Shown in pieces: positions 1 through 10,836 of a stretch of 64,000 nt of DNA. Position 1 is the first letter of the stretch. Each line of letters starts with the position of its first letter. The notes beneath the pieces are model-generated. The model did no database searches, was not told where the DNA came from, and saw only the letters and a program-made list of their open reading frames with translations. The stretch spans positions 1,309,552 to 1,373,551 of the forward strand of contig BCHH01000005.1 of assembly GCA_001599595.1 (NCBI GenBank), given 5' to 3'. The DNA comes from Beverwykella pulmonaria. Its lineage: Eukaryota; Ascomycota; Dothideomycetes; Pleosporales; Melanommataceae. The position numbers were made by a program, and so were the translations under genes.

Positions 1-997
1 CGTGAAAATGAGCTCACAGTACTCCACAGTCACACAGGCTGTGCCGCATTCACATGATATACTATTGATATATGTATGATAGACTGATTAGTCAGTGGGT
101 TATCCACGTGGCAGTATAGTGTCCCGGGCTTACATCTAGCGAATGGCAAAACGTGCTCGCAGTCTGATACTATTGACAGGACGGTTTTTGGGGTCCACGG
201 CGAGGGTTTCCACATGAAAAGCGTTGCGTCGAGCGACAAGCGCTCGGGCAGAGGTCATATTTTCGTCGAAGAGGGGACATCGACGAAAAAGATCGTTTAG
301 CTCGATCTGGTCTATCGAGGCAATTTTAAGTCATCAGAAGTACAGCAAATGAGTGAGGAAAATGCGTTAGAATGCGGCACGTAGAACGGCACAGCATTGC
401 GTTATGGCGTATTTTAGAGCACACACAAACCTTTGTTCATTCGTTCTCGCATCCGCTCACTCACGTATGACATACCGAATAGGCAAACTAGATTTTGCCG
501 CAGAGTGGTATCAGTGAGCAGAGTGTAAAACAAAACAGCCTTCGTGTAGAAAACGTTAACTTGGAGGGCGTTAAAATTTGGGAGAAAGTGGGCAAAACGA
601 CTGTGCCGTACATTGCACCTCGTAAGCCAGGCTCAGCGGTACCGTATTCCCGCCAGGATGTAGATGAACCACCAATAGCCCCAGGGTTACCCCCTGCTTC
701 AACGGGCGTCGCTCCCTGCAACGGGACAGTTTCCTTTATATAGCCAAAGAGTGGGGCTGTTTTCTGCGTTCGTGTCCCAGAAGACAAACGCTCGATGTTA
801 CAACCACCCTGCAACATCCTGGCCCCCAAAACATACCATCGCTCATTAACTGCTCGAAGAGGGTAAAAACTACTAACTGGTGCCTGGTGGATGCAATTAT
901 ATGGGCGCCTTGTCTACTCCAGTGTACCTCTGAAAGCTTGATAGCTACACTTCCCATCGTTCCGCCAGTTCATATCAACATTCGTTACAAGAATAAC
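1..997. other. Left flank without a supported gene
   Basis: This is the region upstream of the first P450. Short open frames overlap each other on both strands around 488-829, but none resembles a known family and none has a good start context. It probably holds the 5' region of the P450 and intergenic sequence. Confidence 0.5.
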
Positions 998-2701
998 ATG
1001 ATGGTGATATATTACGGGGCTGTTGTGGGTGCAGTCATAGCCATCTATGCGTCTTTTCAACTGCTTCTACACTTAACACAAGATAAGCGGGAGCCACCAT
1101 GTCTTGCTACCACAATCCCTTTCCTAAGTCCTATCATCGGCATGTTTCGAAAGAGGACCAAGTACTATATTGAGCTTAGGTGCGTTAGATTTGGCGGGAC
1201 GAAAATCGTCTTGATTCATGAACTTCTGCTCAAATACCTTACTGACAGCGCACATCAGGAATAAGTACCGTCTACCGATATATACACTCCGCTTGCCCGG
1301 ATCAAGGCTCTATGTGGTCAATTCACCTTCGCTCATTTCTTCGGTACAGAAGCAGCGCAAGACTCTCGCTTTCATGCCCATAGCAGCCAAAGGCTCTATC
1401 AAAGTTTCTCGATTCAGCAAAGCAGCCGCCGACATCATAAATACAAACACAAATGGAGAGGACGGCGACTGGGGTTACGTCCATACATTTCATGACGCCA
1501 TACAACCTTCTTTGTCACCTGGAGCAAAGCTGGATGCGATGAGTCGGGTGATGCTTGGACTAGTTGCAGCATCAATAGATCATATAGCCAAGGAGCCAAC
1601 CATGTGTGTGAAACTACATGATTGGGTGAAGCACCAGATTACCCTCGCTTCCACAGATTCTGTGTATGGCCCTGCGAACCCATTCAGGGATTCAGCCATT
1701 GAGAAAGCCTTCTGGTAAGCGTGTTCCAAGCCACTCAAAGATGCAATCTAAACCCGCGCAGGACCTTTAAAGACGGAATGACTCTGCTAATTCTAGGTGT
1801 TTTCCCGACCTGGACGGCGAAGGAAGCCATCCGGTCTTTAGACATAGGATCCTCCGCTTTTGAAGCCTACTTCAAAGGTGACAATCATCGTAAAGGCTCA
1901 GCACTTGTTCGAGCTCGATACGATCACAGCACAGACCATCAGGTACCCCTCAACGACATCGCAAGATCTGAGTTCACGAGCGGGGTTGCTCTCTTAGCCA
2001 ATACAGTGCCGACAACTTTCTGGATGCTCTTTCACATTTACTCCGACTCAAAGGTTCTGGCACATTGTCGAGCTGAGCTGTCAAGCGTGGTCATTGTAAA
2101 CGCTGGAAAGGAAAGCGGGCACACCAACACGATCGATATGTCCAGGGTCAAGACATCCTGCCCAGTGTTTCTATCGACATTCAAAGAGGTGCTCCGTCTT
2201 CATAGTACATCATTGTCAGCGCGGCTTGTCATGGAAGATCATATGCTAGACAACCAATATTTGCTCAAAAAGGGCAGCACAGTCATGATGCCTGGCCCAG
2301 TCCAGCACACATTCGAAGACGTCTGGGGACCTGATGTCGATCTTTTCGACTATCAGCGCTTCACCATGGCCGAGAAACGCCGTCATGCAACTGCCTTCCG
2401 CGCATTTGGCGGTGGAGCTACTCTTTGTTCAGGTCGACACTTCGCTACTACAGAAATCTTAGCGTTCACGGTAGTGATGATTTTGAGATTTGACATGAAA
2501 CCAAAGACGGGCAAATGGGCGCAACCGCCAGAAAGTAAGGTTGAGTTTTGGGAAGCTACAGCGAGTCCAGACGAGGACCTGGAGGTGGAGATTTGCCCCA
2601 CTTCAGGTGAAGGATATGGCGATGAGTGGGTGTTTACATTATCAGATTCGGACCATCCAATTGAACTGAGTGCCGAGGATTTACACACTGAGGGACACTG
2701 A
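998..2701 (+). CDS. Cytochrome P450 monooxygenase (fungal CYP7/CYP8-like)
   Basis: Heme-thiolate monooxygenase, probably ER-anchored, expected to hydroxylate a lipophilic or secondary-metabolite substrate; the substrate cannot be read from sequence. Exons 998-1179, 1259-1714 and 1762-2701 join in frame to 525 aa. Introns of 79 and 47 bp have GTGCGT and GTAAGC donors and CAG acceptors. The N-terminus has a hydrophobic anchor (residues ~3-25) followed by a Pro-rich hinge. The heme loop is AFGGGATLCSGRHFA with Cys435 as thiolate ligand. The ExxR region (FKEVLRLH) is present. The start was chosen at the first Met just before the anchor; an earlier in-frame Met at 887 would add 37 residues ahead of the membrane segment and is less likely. 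The overall look (LPG-SRLYVVNSP region, GGGATLCSGRHFA loop) resembles fungal relatives of sterol 7-alpha-hydroxylase/prostacyclin synthase. The gene appears intact. Neighbours (efflux MFS, FSH hydrolase, second P450) suggest a natural-product locus. Confidence 0.88.
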
Positions 2702-2766
2702 GGGGCATAGAATAGTTCTTGGAGACGCAACGGCCTTCACCAAGGTAGCCCTTTTTGGAAAATTGG

Positions 2767-3081
2767 TTATCGAAACAGCCTAGAAAATGATATGCAGTTG
2801 ATGCTAGCTAATACAATGTTGACCTTAGCCACACCCATGCACTTGCCCTCCAGAGTGAACTTCCAGAGCTTCTCCCTTGGTGTGCATGGAAATATCTCGA
2901 CAAGTGTGCAAGCAACGCAGAACAGAATGCTGACACTAGGCAGGATGTGACAGATCCACCAGAAGCTGTTCCGAAATCCTCGTGGCACGAATATTTTCAC
3001 CCACTCCAGTAGAATACCTGTTTTTAGCAGCATGATGACGTTTCCGTACAAATTGCGCCCAATTGCATATGCTGCTTTTGG
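2767..3081 (-). pseudogene. Relic of a rhodopsin-like (PTH11-type) integral membrane protein
   Basis: An open stretch on the minus strand encodes about 104 residues that look like the middle of fungal rhodopsin-domain/PTH11-type seven-helix proteins. A segment like LLKTGILLEWVKIFVPRG is followed by two hydrophobic helices, a C-T-P-R-E motif and a G-K-C motif at the position typical of the family. Similarity fades after the third helix, the frame ends at 2767, and there is no start region upstream, so both ends are missing. It lies 65 bp beyond the stop of the P450, on the opposite strand. I infer a decayed gene rather than a functional small protein. The family call is from memory of the motif pattern. 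Confidence 0.55.
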
Positions 3082-4708
3082 TTAACTTCTGCGTAACGAG
3101 CTTGATTTCTGAGGGGAATGCAGATTGTCGGCCCGTGGGCCACATGACAAGTCACCTCAATTTTTGCTAATGTGACTTACCTCTAAGTTTGGTCATGTGA
3201 CTCACTTATATATTTAGTTTCACTCTCTTGGCAGGCCCCTAGCGTGCTTGGTGAGACTATAGATATTTCTTCGGTAGCTCCTCTATAGAATTAATACAAT
3301 CAACTTCGTCCCATCATGACACAACTTATGTAGAGAACATGCCGCTTATCTTTCAACTGAATGTTTCATTGATGAATAAAGATACCTGGATATACTGTAA
3401 TCATTCGCGCAGCGTGTAGAAAACCATCAAAGACACCCCGTCCATACGTAAGAAACAGAGTCTACCTTCTGAATCTGAGCCACTTACCAAAGCCGCAACA
3501 GCACAATCTTTTTTTGCTAGAACATGTCCATGAACATGAGGGCCTTCGAACAGAAATTGTTGCTTGATCAGAGGAAGCTTCTCGATGAACGACAAGTCTC
3601 ATGCTGAAGAAAACTGCACAAGGTATTCTCTGAACTAGGCGTTCTGTGTAAGTAATATCAATGAGAGAGGCAGCCGATTTCTGACGAAGTCGCTGCCTTG
3701 TGTGTACTGAAGTCAGTGCGGTCTCGTGTTATTAATCGTAACTGCCACATCGTAAACCTTACGAGTTCGGGGGCCATCTTTGGAATCCATCTTCTTCCCT
3801 TCTTACAACTTCTGGTGAATCAGAAAGATCCTGCCCATGGCAGTGTTCGAACTTCGGCCAACATGCTCTGTTTTCACGTATTACAGCAGATTCTATATGC
3901 TCCAAATTGTGGCGAGGCTTCAGAACGTCTTCAATCCTAGCGACGTGATTTACCCAGCGCTTGGGCACTGGAATCAGAGCGCTGGGCACGCACGTGCCGA
4001 AGCTCCCGAGGCTGCCGCGTACCTCAGGCTCATGTATCACTGAGGTGAATTGCCAAGCTGCGAACTCTCGGATCGGCTTGGACATAGCAATATCTCTCTA
4101 TATAATTGAGGGGGGAAACCAATACAACAAATCATAGAACTAACCATAGATGCGCCAATATAGATGGTGCAGCAACTCCGGGCACTTTGTGTTGATGGCG
4201 GCACAGTTCAAACGTTACTCCCATTCAAGGTCCGCTTTGGTCTGAGAAATGCATGTACCGTATAAATTGGCCCAATACTGGCAGGGATTTTGTCAAATTA
4301 GTCGGCGGCTAAGTGCGGTAGAAAATCTTCAGTAAGATCGATAATGTTATTGGATAGGTTCTTCACCCGTGCCGCTATCGGCCCATCAACGGGAGCTATC
4401 TACGGCGCGGTCTTCTTACGATAAAAACGACCTGCAGCTAGTAACTTCACTCCTTAGCGATTCCCACGCTGCTTAGAACGAAGGACAGGAAATTTTCTCA
4501 TCAAACGCTATCTACACCCTTGGAGTATCCACCAGGCCTGCCTATCCCGACTCGCATCGCCACCCCTTTTCTGTCGCGTCTGAACATATCTTGGGCGAAT
4601 GACTTGATTACATTCATCTTCACTTGGGTTACGTTTTTGTTGCCAACATCTCCAATAGAAGACACGCATAAGTCAAGTCACGGCTAGAAACTGTCGCACG
4701 CAGAGGAC
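3082..4708. other. Gene-poor stretch upstream of the MFS transporter
   Basis: No intact gene was recognised. The longest open frame is on the minus strand at 3759-4085 (108 codons, Met start). It looks protein-like but I could not match it to a family. The sequence around 4100-4700 probably contains the 5' region of the MFS gene. Confidence 0.45.
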
Positions 4709-6752
4709 ATGGAAGCTGCAAACGTTGATATCGAGCACAAAGACCAATATGCCATCCAGCATACCGGAGAGAATGTTCTGTCCATCCCGAACTCTCGAAA
4801 CGACGACCAACAAATAATTTATCTCACCGGTGTCCGTTTCTGGCTCATAACCTCTTCGTACGAATTTCTTCCGATATTCGCGGCTTCACTAACACACTAG
4901 CAGACTAGCCTTAACCCTTTTCCTCACGAACTTAGAGATACCCATCGTGACGACATCTCTGGTGGCTATTACCAATGACTTTGGAGGCTTTGACAAAGTT
5001 GGTTGGGTTATATCGAGCTATCTTCTTGGATATGTTGGTACAAAAAACTTGTCATTTAAGCCGTATGGTGAGGAGCACTGATATATTTGTGCTAACTTTA
5101 AGCTTGTTTATAGGTGTATTGGTCATTCTCGCAAAGTTGAGCGATATTTTTGGGCGCAAACTGATTATCAGTCTGTCTATCTTCATCTTTATCATTTTTT
5201 CGGCTGCTTGCGGTGCTTCTCAGTCACTAGAGCAACTGTATGTGATTCTCCCCGTAAAAACGATCAACTGACTGAATCTCGTGTTCAGAATAATATTTCG
5301 CGCCTTCCAGGGCGTAGGAGGTGCGGGATGTTTTGCTCTCGCGTCTGCCATGATGACTGAACTTGTGCGACCGGAGCAGTATGCGAAGTATGTCGCAAAC
5401 CTCAGTACAGTATATGCGTTGTCGCTGCTCATAGGGCCTATTATCGGAGGAGCCATTAGTTCTAACTCTACTTGGCGTTGGATTTTCTTGTTGAAGTTAG
5501 TATTAACTCTCCTGGGCCCTTTCAGCTTTCAGACTCACACTGGACAGCGTGCCGGCTGCTACGCCTGCACTTGTATGCCTTTCTTTCGCCATTCCAAGAA
5601 ACTTCCCGCACCACGGACAACCCAACCGCCAGCGACGTACCTTCAAGACTCTTATAGCAAAGGAAACGAGAGGCAAGCTTGATATCCTTGGGGTCATACT
5701 TCTCTTGTTTGCCACACTATCTCTTACGGCCGGATTCGAAGAGGCAGATTCGCAATTCCCTTGGAAGTCGGCATACGTGATCACCTTGCTCACACTGTCG
5801 GGTTTGTTGTGGGTCTGTCTTATTTTGTGGGAAAGACATATTAGCGAACACGGTGAGATCATAGAACCTATTCTTCCATGGCGCTTCATCACAAATCGTG
5901 CAGTTGTGAGCTTGATGCTGTGAGTTGAGCCGAAACACAAGTTTCTCGAAGAAGTATCTGACATCCATCAGCAATGCTGTCTTTCTAGGTGGCCCATGGT
6001 TCGTTGCAATTTTTCAGCTACCGCAGAAGTTTCAGCTTGTACATGGTGCTTCTGGTTTAAGGGCGGGTATCCAAACGATGCCTTTCACTTTTGCGGCCCC
6101 GATTGGCTCCGCATTCTCATCAATTTTAGTTGGAAAACTCAAGACACCTGCAATATATGTGGTATTACTATCAGGTATACTACAGACCGTCGGATTTGCT
6201 CTTCTGGCCTCTTTACCTGAGTCTTCCCACGTTCCCGCCCGTACCTATGGGTACCAGGTTATTGCCGGATTCGGCTGCGGGATCAACATCTCGACGCTTC
6301 TCCTAATGGTTCCATTTGTTGTTGAAGTGCGTGACAAAGGTACGTTGCCAGGTGTATGCATTGGAGACTAGGCTAATGATACAGCTATTGGAATGGGCAC
6401 CATTACTCAATTACGAGTGTAAGTCAAACTCCTGGAACACATCGCAGACTTAGTTGTAGTACTGATTTGAACTTTACCTAGCATGGGAGGCGCTATCGTT
6501 CTAGCAATTGCAACCTCCGTGTTTAATAGTTTCACCCGGCCACGTCTTTCAGAGTACATGTCACCTTCTCACCCGTCAGCCTTCATTTACTCAGCACAGT
6601 CTCTGGCACAGTTCAGCCTGGATGAGCAGAAAGGCATAAAGGAGATCTTGGCGCATGGCTATAACCTCCAAATGTGGGTTTTGTGTGCATTCGCTGCGGC
6701 GCAAATCCCGACTGCAACGCTCCTGTGGCGAAAAAAACAGATAATGGTTTGA
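4709..6752 (+). CDS. MFS efflux transporter, DHA family (14-helix drug/toxin pump type)
   Basis: Plasma-membrane proton-coupled exporter, of the type often found beside fungal secondary-metabolite genes. Eight exons join in frame to 552 aa: 4709-4857, 4904-5037, 5114-5237, 5289-5495, 5548-5919, 5972-6339, 6385-6418 and 6482-6752. All introns are GT-AG and 45-76 bp; one internal exon is only 34 nt. Family features: a first helix ending in T-N-L-E-I-P-I-V-T-T-S-L, the stretch G-W-V-I-S-S-Y-L-L-G-Y-V, the loop motif K-L-S-D-I-F-G-R-K between helices 2 and 3, F-R-A-F-Q-G-V-G-G-A-G, and the motif-C-like G-P-I-I-G-G-A-I. About 14 hydrophobic segments follow a hydrophilic ~45-residue N-terminus. The gene is convergent with the hydrolase remnant ending at 6912. 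It appears intact; the transported compound is unknown. Confidence 0.87.
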
Positions 6753-6911
6753 TATCCTTGAAAGCAGCGTCAAATTTTTCACTCGTGCAAGCGCCTTTGG
6801 AGCTGGGAAGTAATGGCACAAATGTTATGGTCGGGGACTATCTGTGCACAGGTCGTAATGTCCAAAGTGAGATAACCCAATTTCAAGATAACTCTGATTC
6901 CGCTGTCACAA

Positions 6912-7332
6912 TCAATGCTTTCTCACTCCCTCTAGTGTCTGGCGAATAACTTTCACTAATTCTACGACCCCCTCCTCGGATCGGGTACCGGGAACATTGT
7001 GACCCAGTTCATGAACAAAGATTTCGACGCTGCGATAGGCACGTAGAGGTCGTACCGTTAGATCAAACCCCGGATGAATATCGTCTTTCGCTGCCTATAT
7101 ATGTGCCATAGGTAAACTGATGATATGTTTGTCATTTTTTGCATCCAATTGTTGCCGCTTCTCTTGCCAAAGTGCCTCAATATAGAATGGAGACCCCGCA
7201 GAGAAGATACTGCACTTGAGTTCAAATGACGATACCAACTTCGTGTTGGACAGGTGCTCATGATATGCCGGCGGAGATGCAGCGACTCCAGCCCCCTCCG
7301 AGAATCCGATGATACCGTCAAACGGACCCTCG
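6912..7332 (-). pseudogene. FSH1-type serine hydrolase (LovG-like thioesterase family), interrupted by an in-frame TAG
   Basis: The minus strand from 7331 to the TGA at 6912 reads as one frame of 140 codons with a single in-frame TAG at 7095-7097. Before the stop it contains E-G-P-F-D-G-I-I-G-F-S-E-G-A-G, the nucleophile elbow of the fungal FSH1 serine-hydrolase family. After the stop, still in the same frame, come an acidic motif K-D-D-I-H-P-G and L-G-H-N-V-P-G, matching the catalytic Asp and His regions. A CTGCAG acceptor at 7333-7338 suggests an upstream exon with the N-terminal L-C-L-H-G strand, which I could not find. I see no GT-AG intron that would remove the TAG. Relatives release polyketides from synthases (LovG) or act as small esterases. 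A single TGG to TAG change would explain the break, as family members often have A-H-I-W-G here. Probably a recent pseudogene; readthrough or assembly error are alternatives. Confidence 0.7.
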
Positions 7333-8048
7333 CTGCAGGCAAAAAACTTCAGTTATTGTCACCTGTCCCACGTGTTCTACCATGTGTCCTATTCTAGCTA
7401 GCTCCCCTTCATGGGTATATATAGTCGTCATGCGAGCAGTCAGCTCGTCACGGCTTTCACACTCTTTATACACACATTTACCCATCAGACGATTCACTAC
7501 TTCCTATCATCGTGACATTATGTAGTCGTAGTCGGTCTTGGGGTCGCTCCGTAGTTCTTGGGGACTCATCTTTCTACGGCGCTAATTGGCCAGTTGGTTG
7601 TGTAACGTAAAATGAATGGACGGATAGAATTTCGCGCTGGATGTATTCCCATAGCTCGGACCATGTATTTTTGAGAAGTAGGCGGTCAAAGAAGTCTAGA
7701 TTTGGGAGATGGGTGAGCGAGAAATTCGACAAATGGGATATAGATGACTGAAATCAAAGACATACAGTGAGCGTTGGTGATCTTCACCGCAGAGTCAACG
7801 GCATATAAGAAAGCTGACTTCATCTGGAAACGCGACTCGTTGTCTGTGGGAGAGATCTAATGTGATTATGTGGAGAGTATATTATCCTTGAAAGTTTTCT
7901 TCCCTCGTTATATACATAGCGACTCCTGAAAGAAAAGAATGCTCATGGTCATCACTATTAAACAACGTCCACCGTAAACGCTTCTCTCTTTTATCACACA
8001 TTTTGCGTGAGACTCTGGGCCTGAACTTGCTGCTCGGTTAAACACGGG
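7333..8048. other. Gap between hydrolase remnant and second P450; minus-strand coding-like fragments
   Basis: It should contain the missing 5' exon(s) of the FSH hydrolase. On the minus strand, 7574-7856 holds two protein-like segments: one around S-R-F-Q-M-K-S-A-F-L-Y-A-V-D-S-A, the other around L-P-N-L-D-F-F-D-R-L-L-L-K-N-T-W-S-E-L-W ending at a TAG (7574-7576). An intron may separate them. I do not recognise the family, and no start codon in good context was identified. Confidence 0.35.
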
Positions 8049-9782
8049 CTAATGCTCGCGCTTTTTGAATTGCAGGATTGGCCCATCTCGAACAGTGATA
8101 TACGCATCAATCAATGGAAAATGAGGCACTTCACCCCTCATTATAATCCCGGGGGCCGGTCGGAAATCCAAGCGATGAACCGTCTTCGCCGCCATAAGCA
8201 TCAACTCCTGCAGCGCGAAGTTCGTCCCTGCACAATTGAACGGTCCAATAGAGAAAGGATGGAATGCTGCACGAATGCGCGAAACAGCCTCAGCTGGATT
8301 ATCCTCACTTGGAATCCAACGTTCTGGCCGAAAAATCTCTGGATCTTCGTATACCTCCTCGTTGCGATTGTCAGTCCAATTCGCGGTGCCTACAATCGTT
8401 CCTGGTGGGAAGAATTCGTCATTGATCTTTATACCTCCTGGCAAGACTTGACGTGGAAGCTCGCTGAGACCAGCCGGGGAGATACGCATGGCTTCGTCGA
8501 TGCAAGCGCGGAGGTACTTGCAGGAGGAAAGCTTTTGGCCGGGGGTGATATCCTCCGCGGTTGTGAAGGTGCCTGTGACCTCTCTGATCAGCTTCTCATG
8601 CACATTTGGATAATGCGCTAGATAGAAGAACAAGCCACACATGGTGACAGAAGTGCTGTCCGACCCGGCGATTAGCAATAGCTGGGATTCCGCTGCAACA
8701 TCATGATCGGAGAAAGCCGGCAGTCCAGTATCTGGATTCTCTGCAGTGCAAAGAAAATGGAACATATCCTCACGTGTCGAGATACTCGACGATTTCCCAG
8801 AGTCTCGCACGTTTTGAACGCGCTCTCTGATGCTAGTCTGTACAAAATTGTCGTACACCTTGACTTCCTTGGATCGGAGACGGTCGAGAACCCACGAGAG
8901 CCCTCTCGGTCTAAGCCAGGGAATGGCGCCTAACAGTGGCGATTTAGCAACCTAGTAGAATCAGCGTAGTCGAGGAACAGTCGCGGCGTGAACCATACAG
9001 TATAAATGAATTGCATAGCCTCTACAATAGAATGCGGTACCGCTTTGATTGGTTTGTCGCCTGGCTCTTTGATCTCAAACGATTTCCCAAAGCAAATGTC
9101 TCCGAGGATATCGAAGACGAGGCGATCAGCCCAATGAGTGAAGTTGAGTGGCGCAGACCAATCATTTCCACACTCCTCCATCAACAACTCATTCCAACGA
9201 TCAATATGCTGTTCCATGAAAGCTGTTGTTGCACGAAGCGATTTCTCAGTGAATGCCAAATTCAGAAGTTTCCTCCTTCTGGCATGCAGCGTGTTGTCGA
9301 CCTCTGTGATGGTGTTCTGATCTTTTTCCTTTCTCCTTAACGCGTCGTAAAAGTTTGCTCTTCGCACATTCGCCTTGCTTCCGTAGATGTTGCGGGATGC
9401 GACGGGAGATCTGAAGAGAACCGTATTTGGCTCCACGCGTATCTTGTTACCTTGTGACAAGTTATTTGAGAGAATTGCATCAACGGCAGGTGATCTAACC
9501 ATATTTCTTGAAACATTGCTCGAGCCAGAGGTGTCTGTCTCCCTTCCATGCGTGATACATAGATGGCCAAAGTGACATCCGACCAAAGAATGGTCCAGGA
9601 CACCGAGAAAGCGGATGAAAAAACAAATTATAAATCAAGTTGAAGAATATCTGGAATTATCAGTCTTTTCGGGCTTTGAGATGCCAAGAATCTGGATGTA
9701 AGCTTACCCAGCTACAAGAAAGGAGCAGTAACAGAACAAAGGGGTCAAAGGGCGACCACTCCCAGTTAGATATGAGTGACAT
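8049..9782 (-). CDS. Cytochrome P450 monooxygenase (fungal benzoate-hydroxylase/CYP3-clan-like)
   Basis: ER-anchored heme monooxygenase, 526 aa, from four exons read on the minus strand: 9708-9782, 9500-9650, 8999-9450 and 8049-8951. Introns are 57, 49 and 47 bp. The first exon encodes an N-terminal hydrophobic anchor; the second continues with F-F-H-P-L-S-R-C-P-G-P-F, the Pro-rich hinge usual in fungal P450s. Other landmarks are the I-helix A-G-S-D-S-T (~321-326), ExxR in D-E-A-M-R (~379-382), P-E-R-W in the meander, and the heme loop F-S-I-G-P-F-N-C-A-G with Cys466. The start was chosen because it precedes the membrane anchor in frame and the first intron donor (GTAAGC) follows at a codon boundary. 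Similar enzymes are common in pigment, toxin and aromatic-compound pathways. It points towards the FSH hydrolase and MFS gene; co-function with them is inferred from position only. Confidence 0.88.
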
Positions 9783-10836
9783 AGCTTGGCAATGAGAAGT
9801 GACGAACGAAAGGCTGAAGGAAAGTAGAGAACTTGAAAGAAAAATTGAAAAGCAGAGGCCTGGTGTTTATGTTGTGCATCTGTGCCGCGGGGTAGGGCGT
9901 AGCAAAGTGGCACTTCAATGCAGGTGCTGTGCCTCCCCGGACCCTGGCAGTCAGATTTATAATATTATAGATGCCTCTTCAGTCAGCAGCATGAAGATAA
10001 CACAAGCCAATCCTTACGCGATGTGAGTATGCCCTCATCTAAAACCACTTCGAAATCTCTCCTGGTCTTCACTCATCCATCGCGTTACTCTTGGACGCGG
10101 CATGCATCGGATTGGGATAGTTTGACGATCTGTGGAACAGCACTCAAGAGCTGTATAGGGGAGCAGCAGAATTACTGTGGGTGCGAATATGGCCAATTTT
10201 ATACGGTATCTAGGCCGAATAACGAATGAGCAACCATGTTTATGGGAAGGAAAATGATTCACACTGTTGAAGAAACGTGGTCGATTTTACGTTTATGGGA
10301 CGGAATACTATTCGAAAATAGTTGTATCTCTCATTGGCTTCCTGTCGGAGACTATTTAAATGGTGTTGGGGATGTCATATATTGAACGTGGGAAGGAAAG
10401 ATGACGAAGGCATAGTGGTTTGGCCTAAGTAAGTGAGCGAACTGTCGGGGATGCTTAAGTACTGGTTATTTTATCATATTGACTTCTTTTCTAAAGGACT
10501 GCTCGGGCCAAACATGCCCTACGTCTCCAAGCGTCGTGACTATAATTAGCCTGCGGACCAGACAGGTCTATGCTATCTCCGAGCGCGATGACGTATGTAT
10601 ATGCAATAAAACCGTCAATTAGACATCTTGCTTAAAATAGCGGATGAAGGGACTCTATATAAAGTGGTGCAGGGCACACGTCTTCTTCAGTTGTGCTATG
10701 TGATCTTTCTGACTATTTTCACTTTAGCTCTATCGTTCACACATTCAAGTTCTGCAGAGGCTAGCTTGCCTAAATTGCTTCAAGGGGGATACTTAGGAAT
10801 ATCTTTCACAGATCGCATTACAGCAATCGATCGCGA
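9783..10836. other. Intergenic region between the accessory cluster and the housekeeping block
   Basis: This is a divergent promoter region between the P450 (minus) and the kynurenine formamidase (plus). Only short, unrelated open frames occur. No RNA gene or repeat was recognised. Confidence 0.5.

Noticed and set aside
488..957. Overlapping open frames on both strands at the left edge
   Set aside because: They overlap on opposite strands, have no family similarity, and no splice signals link them to the P450.
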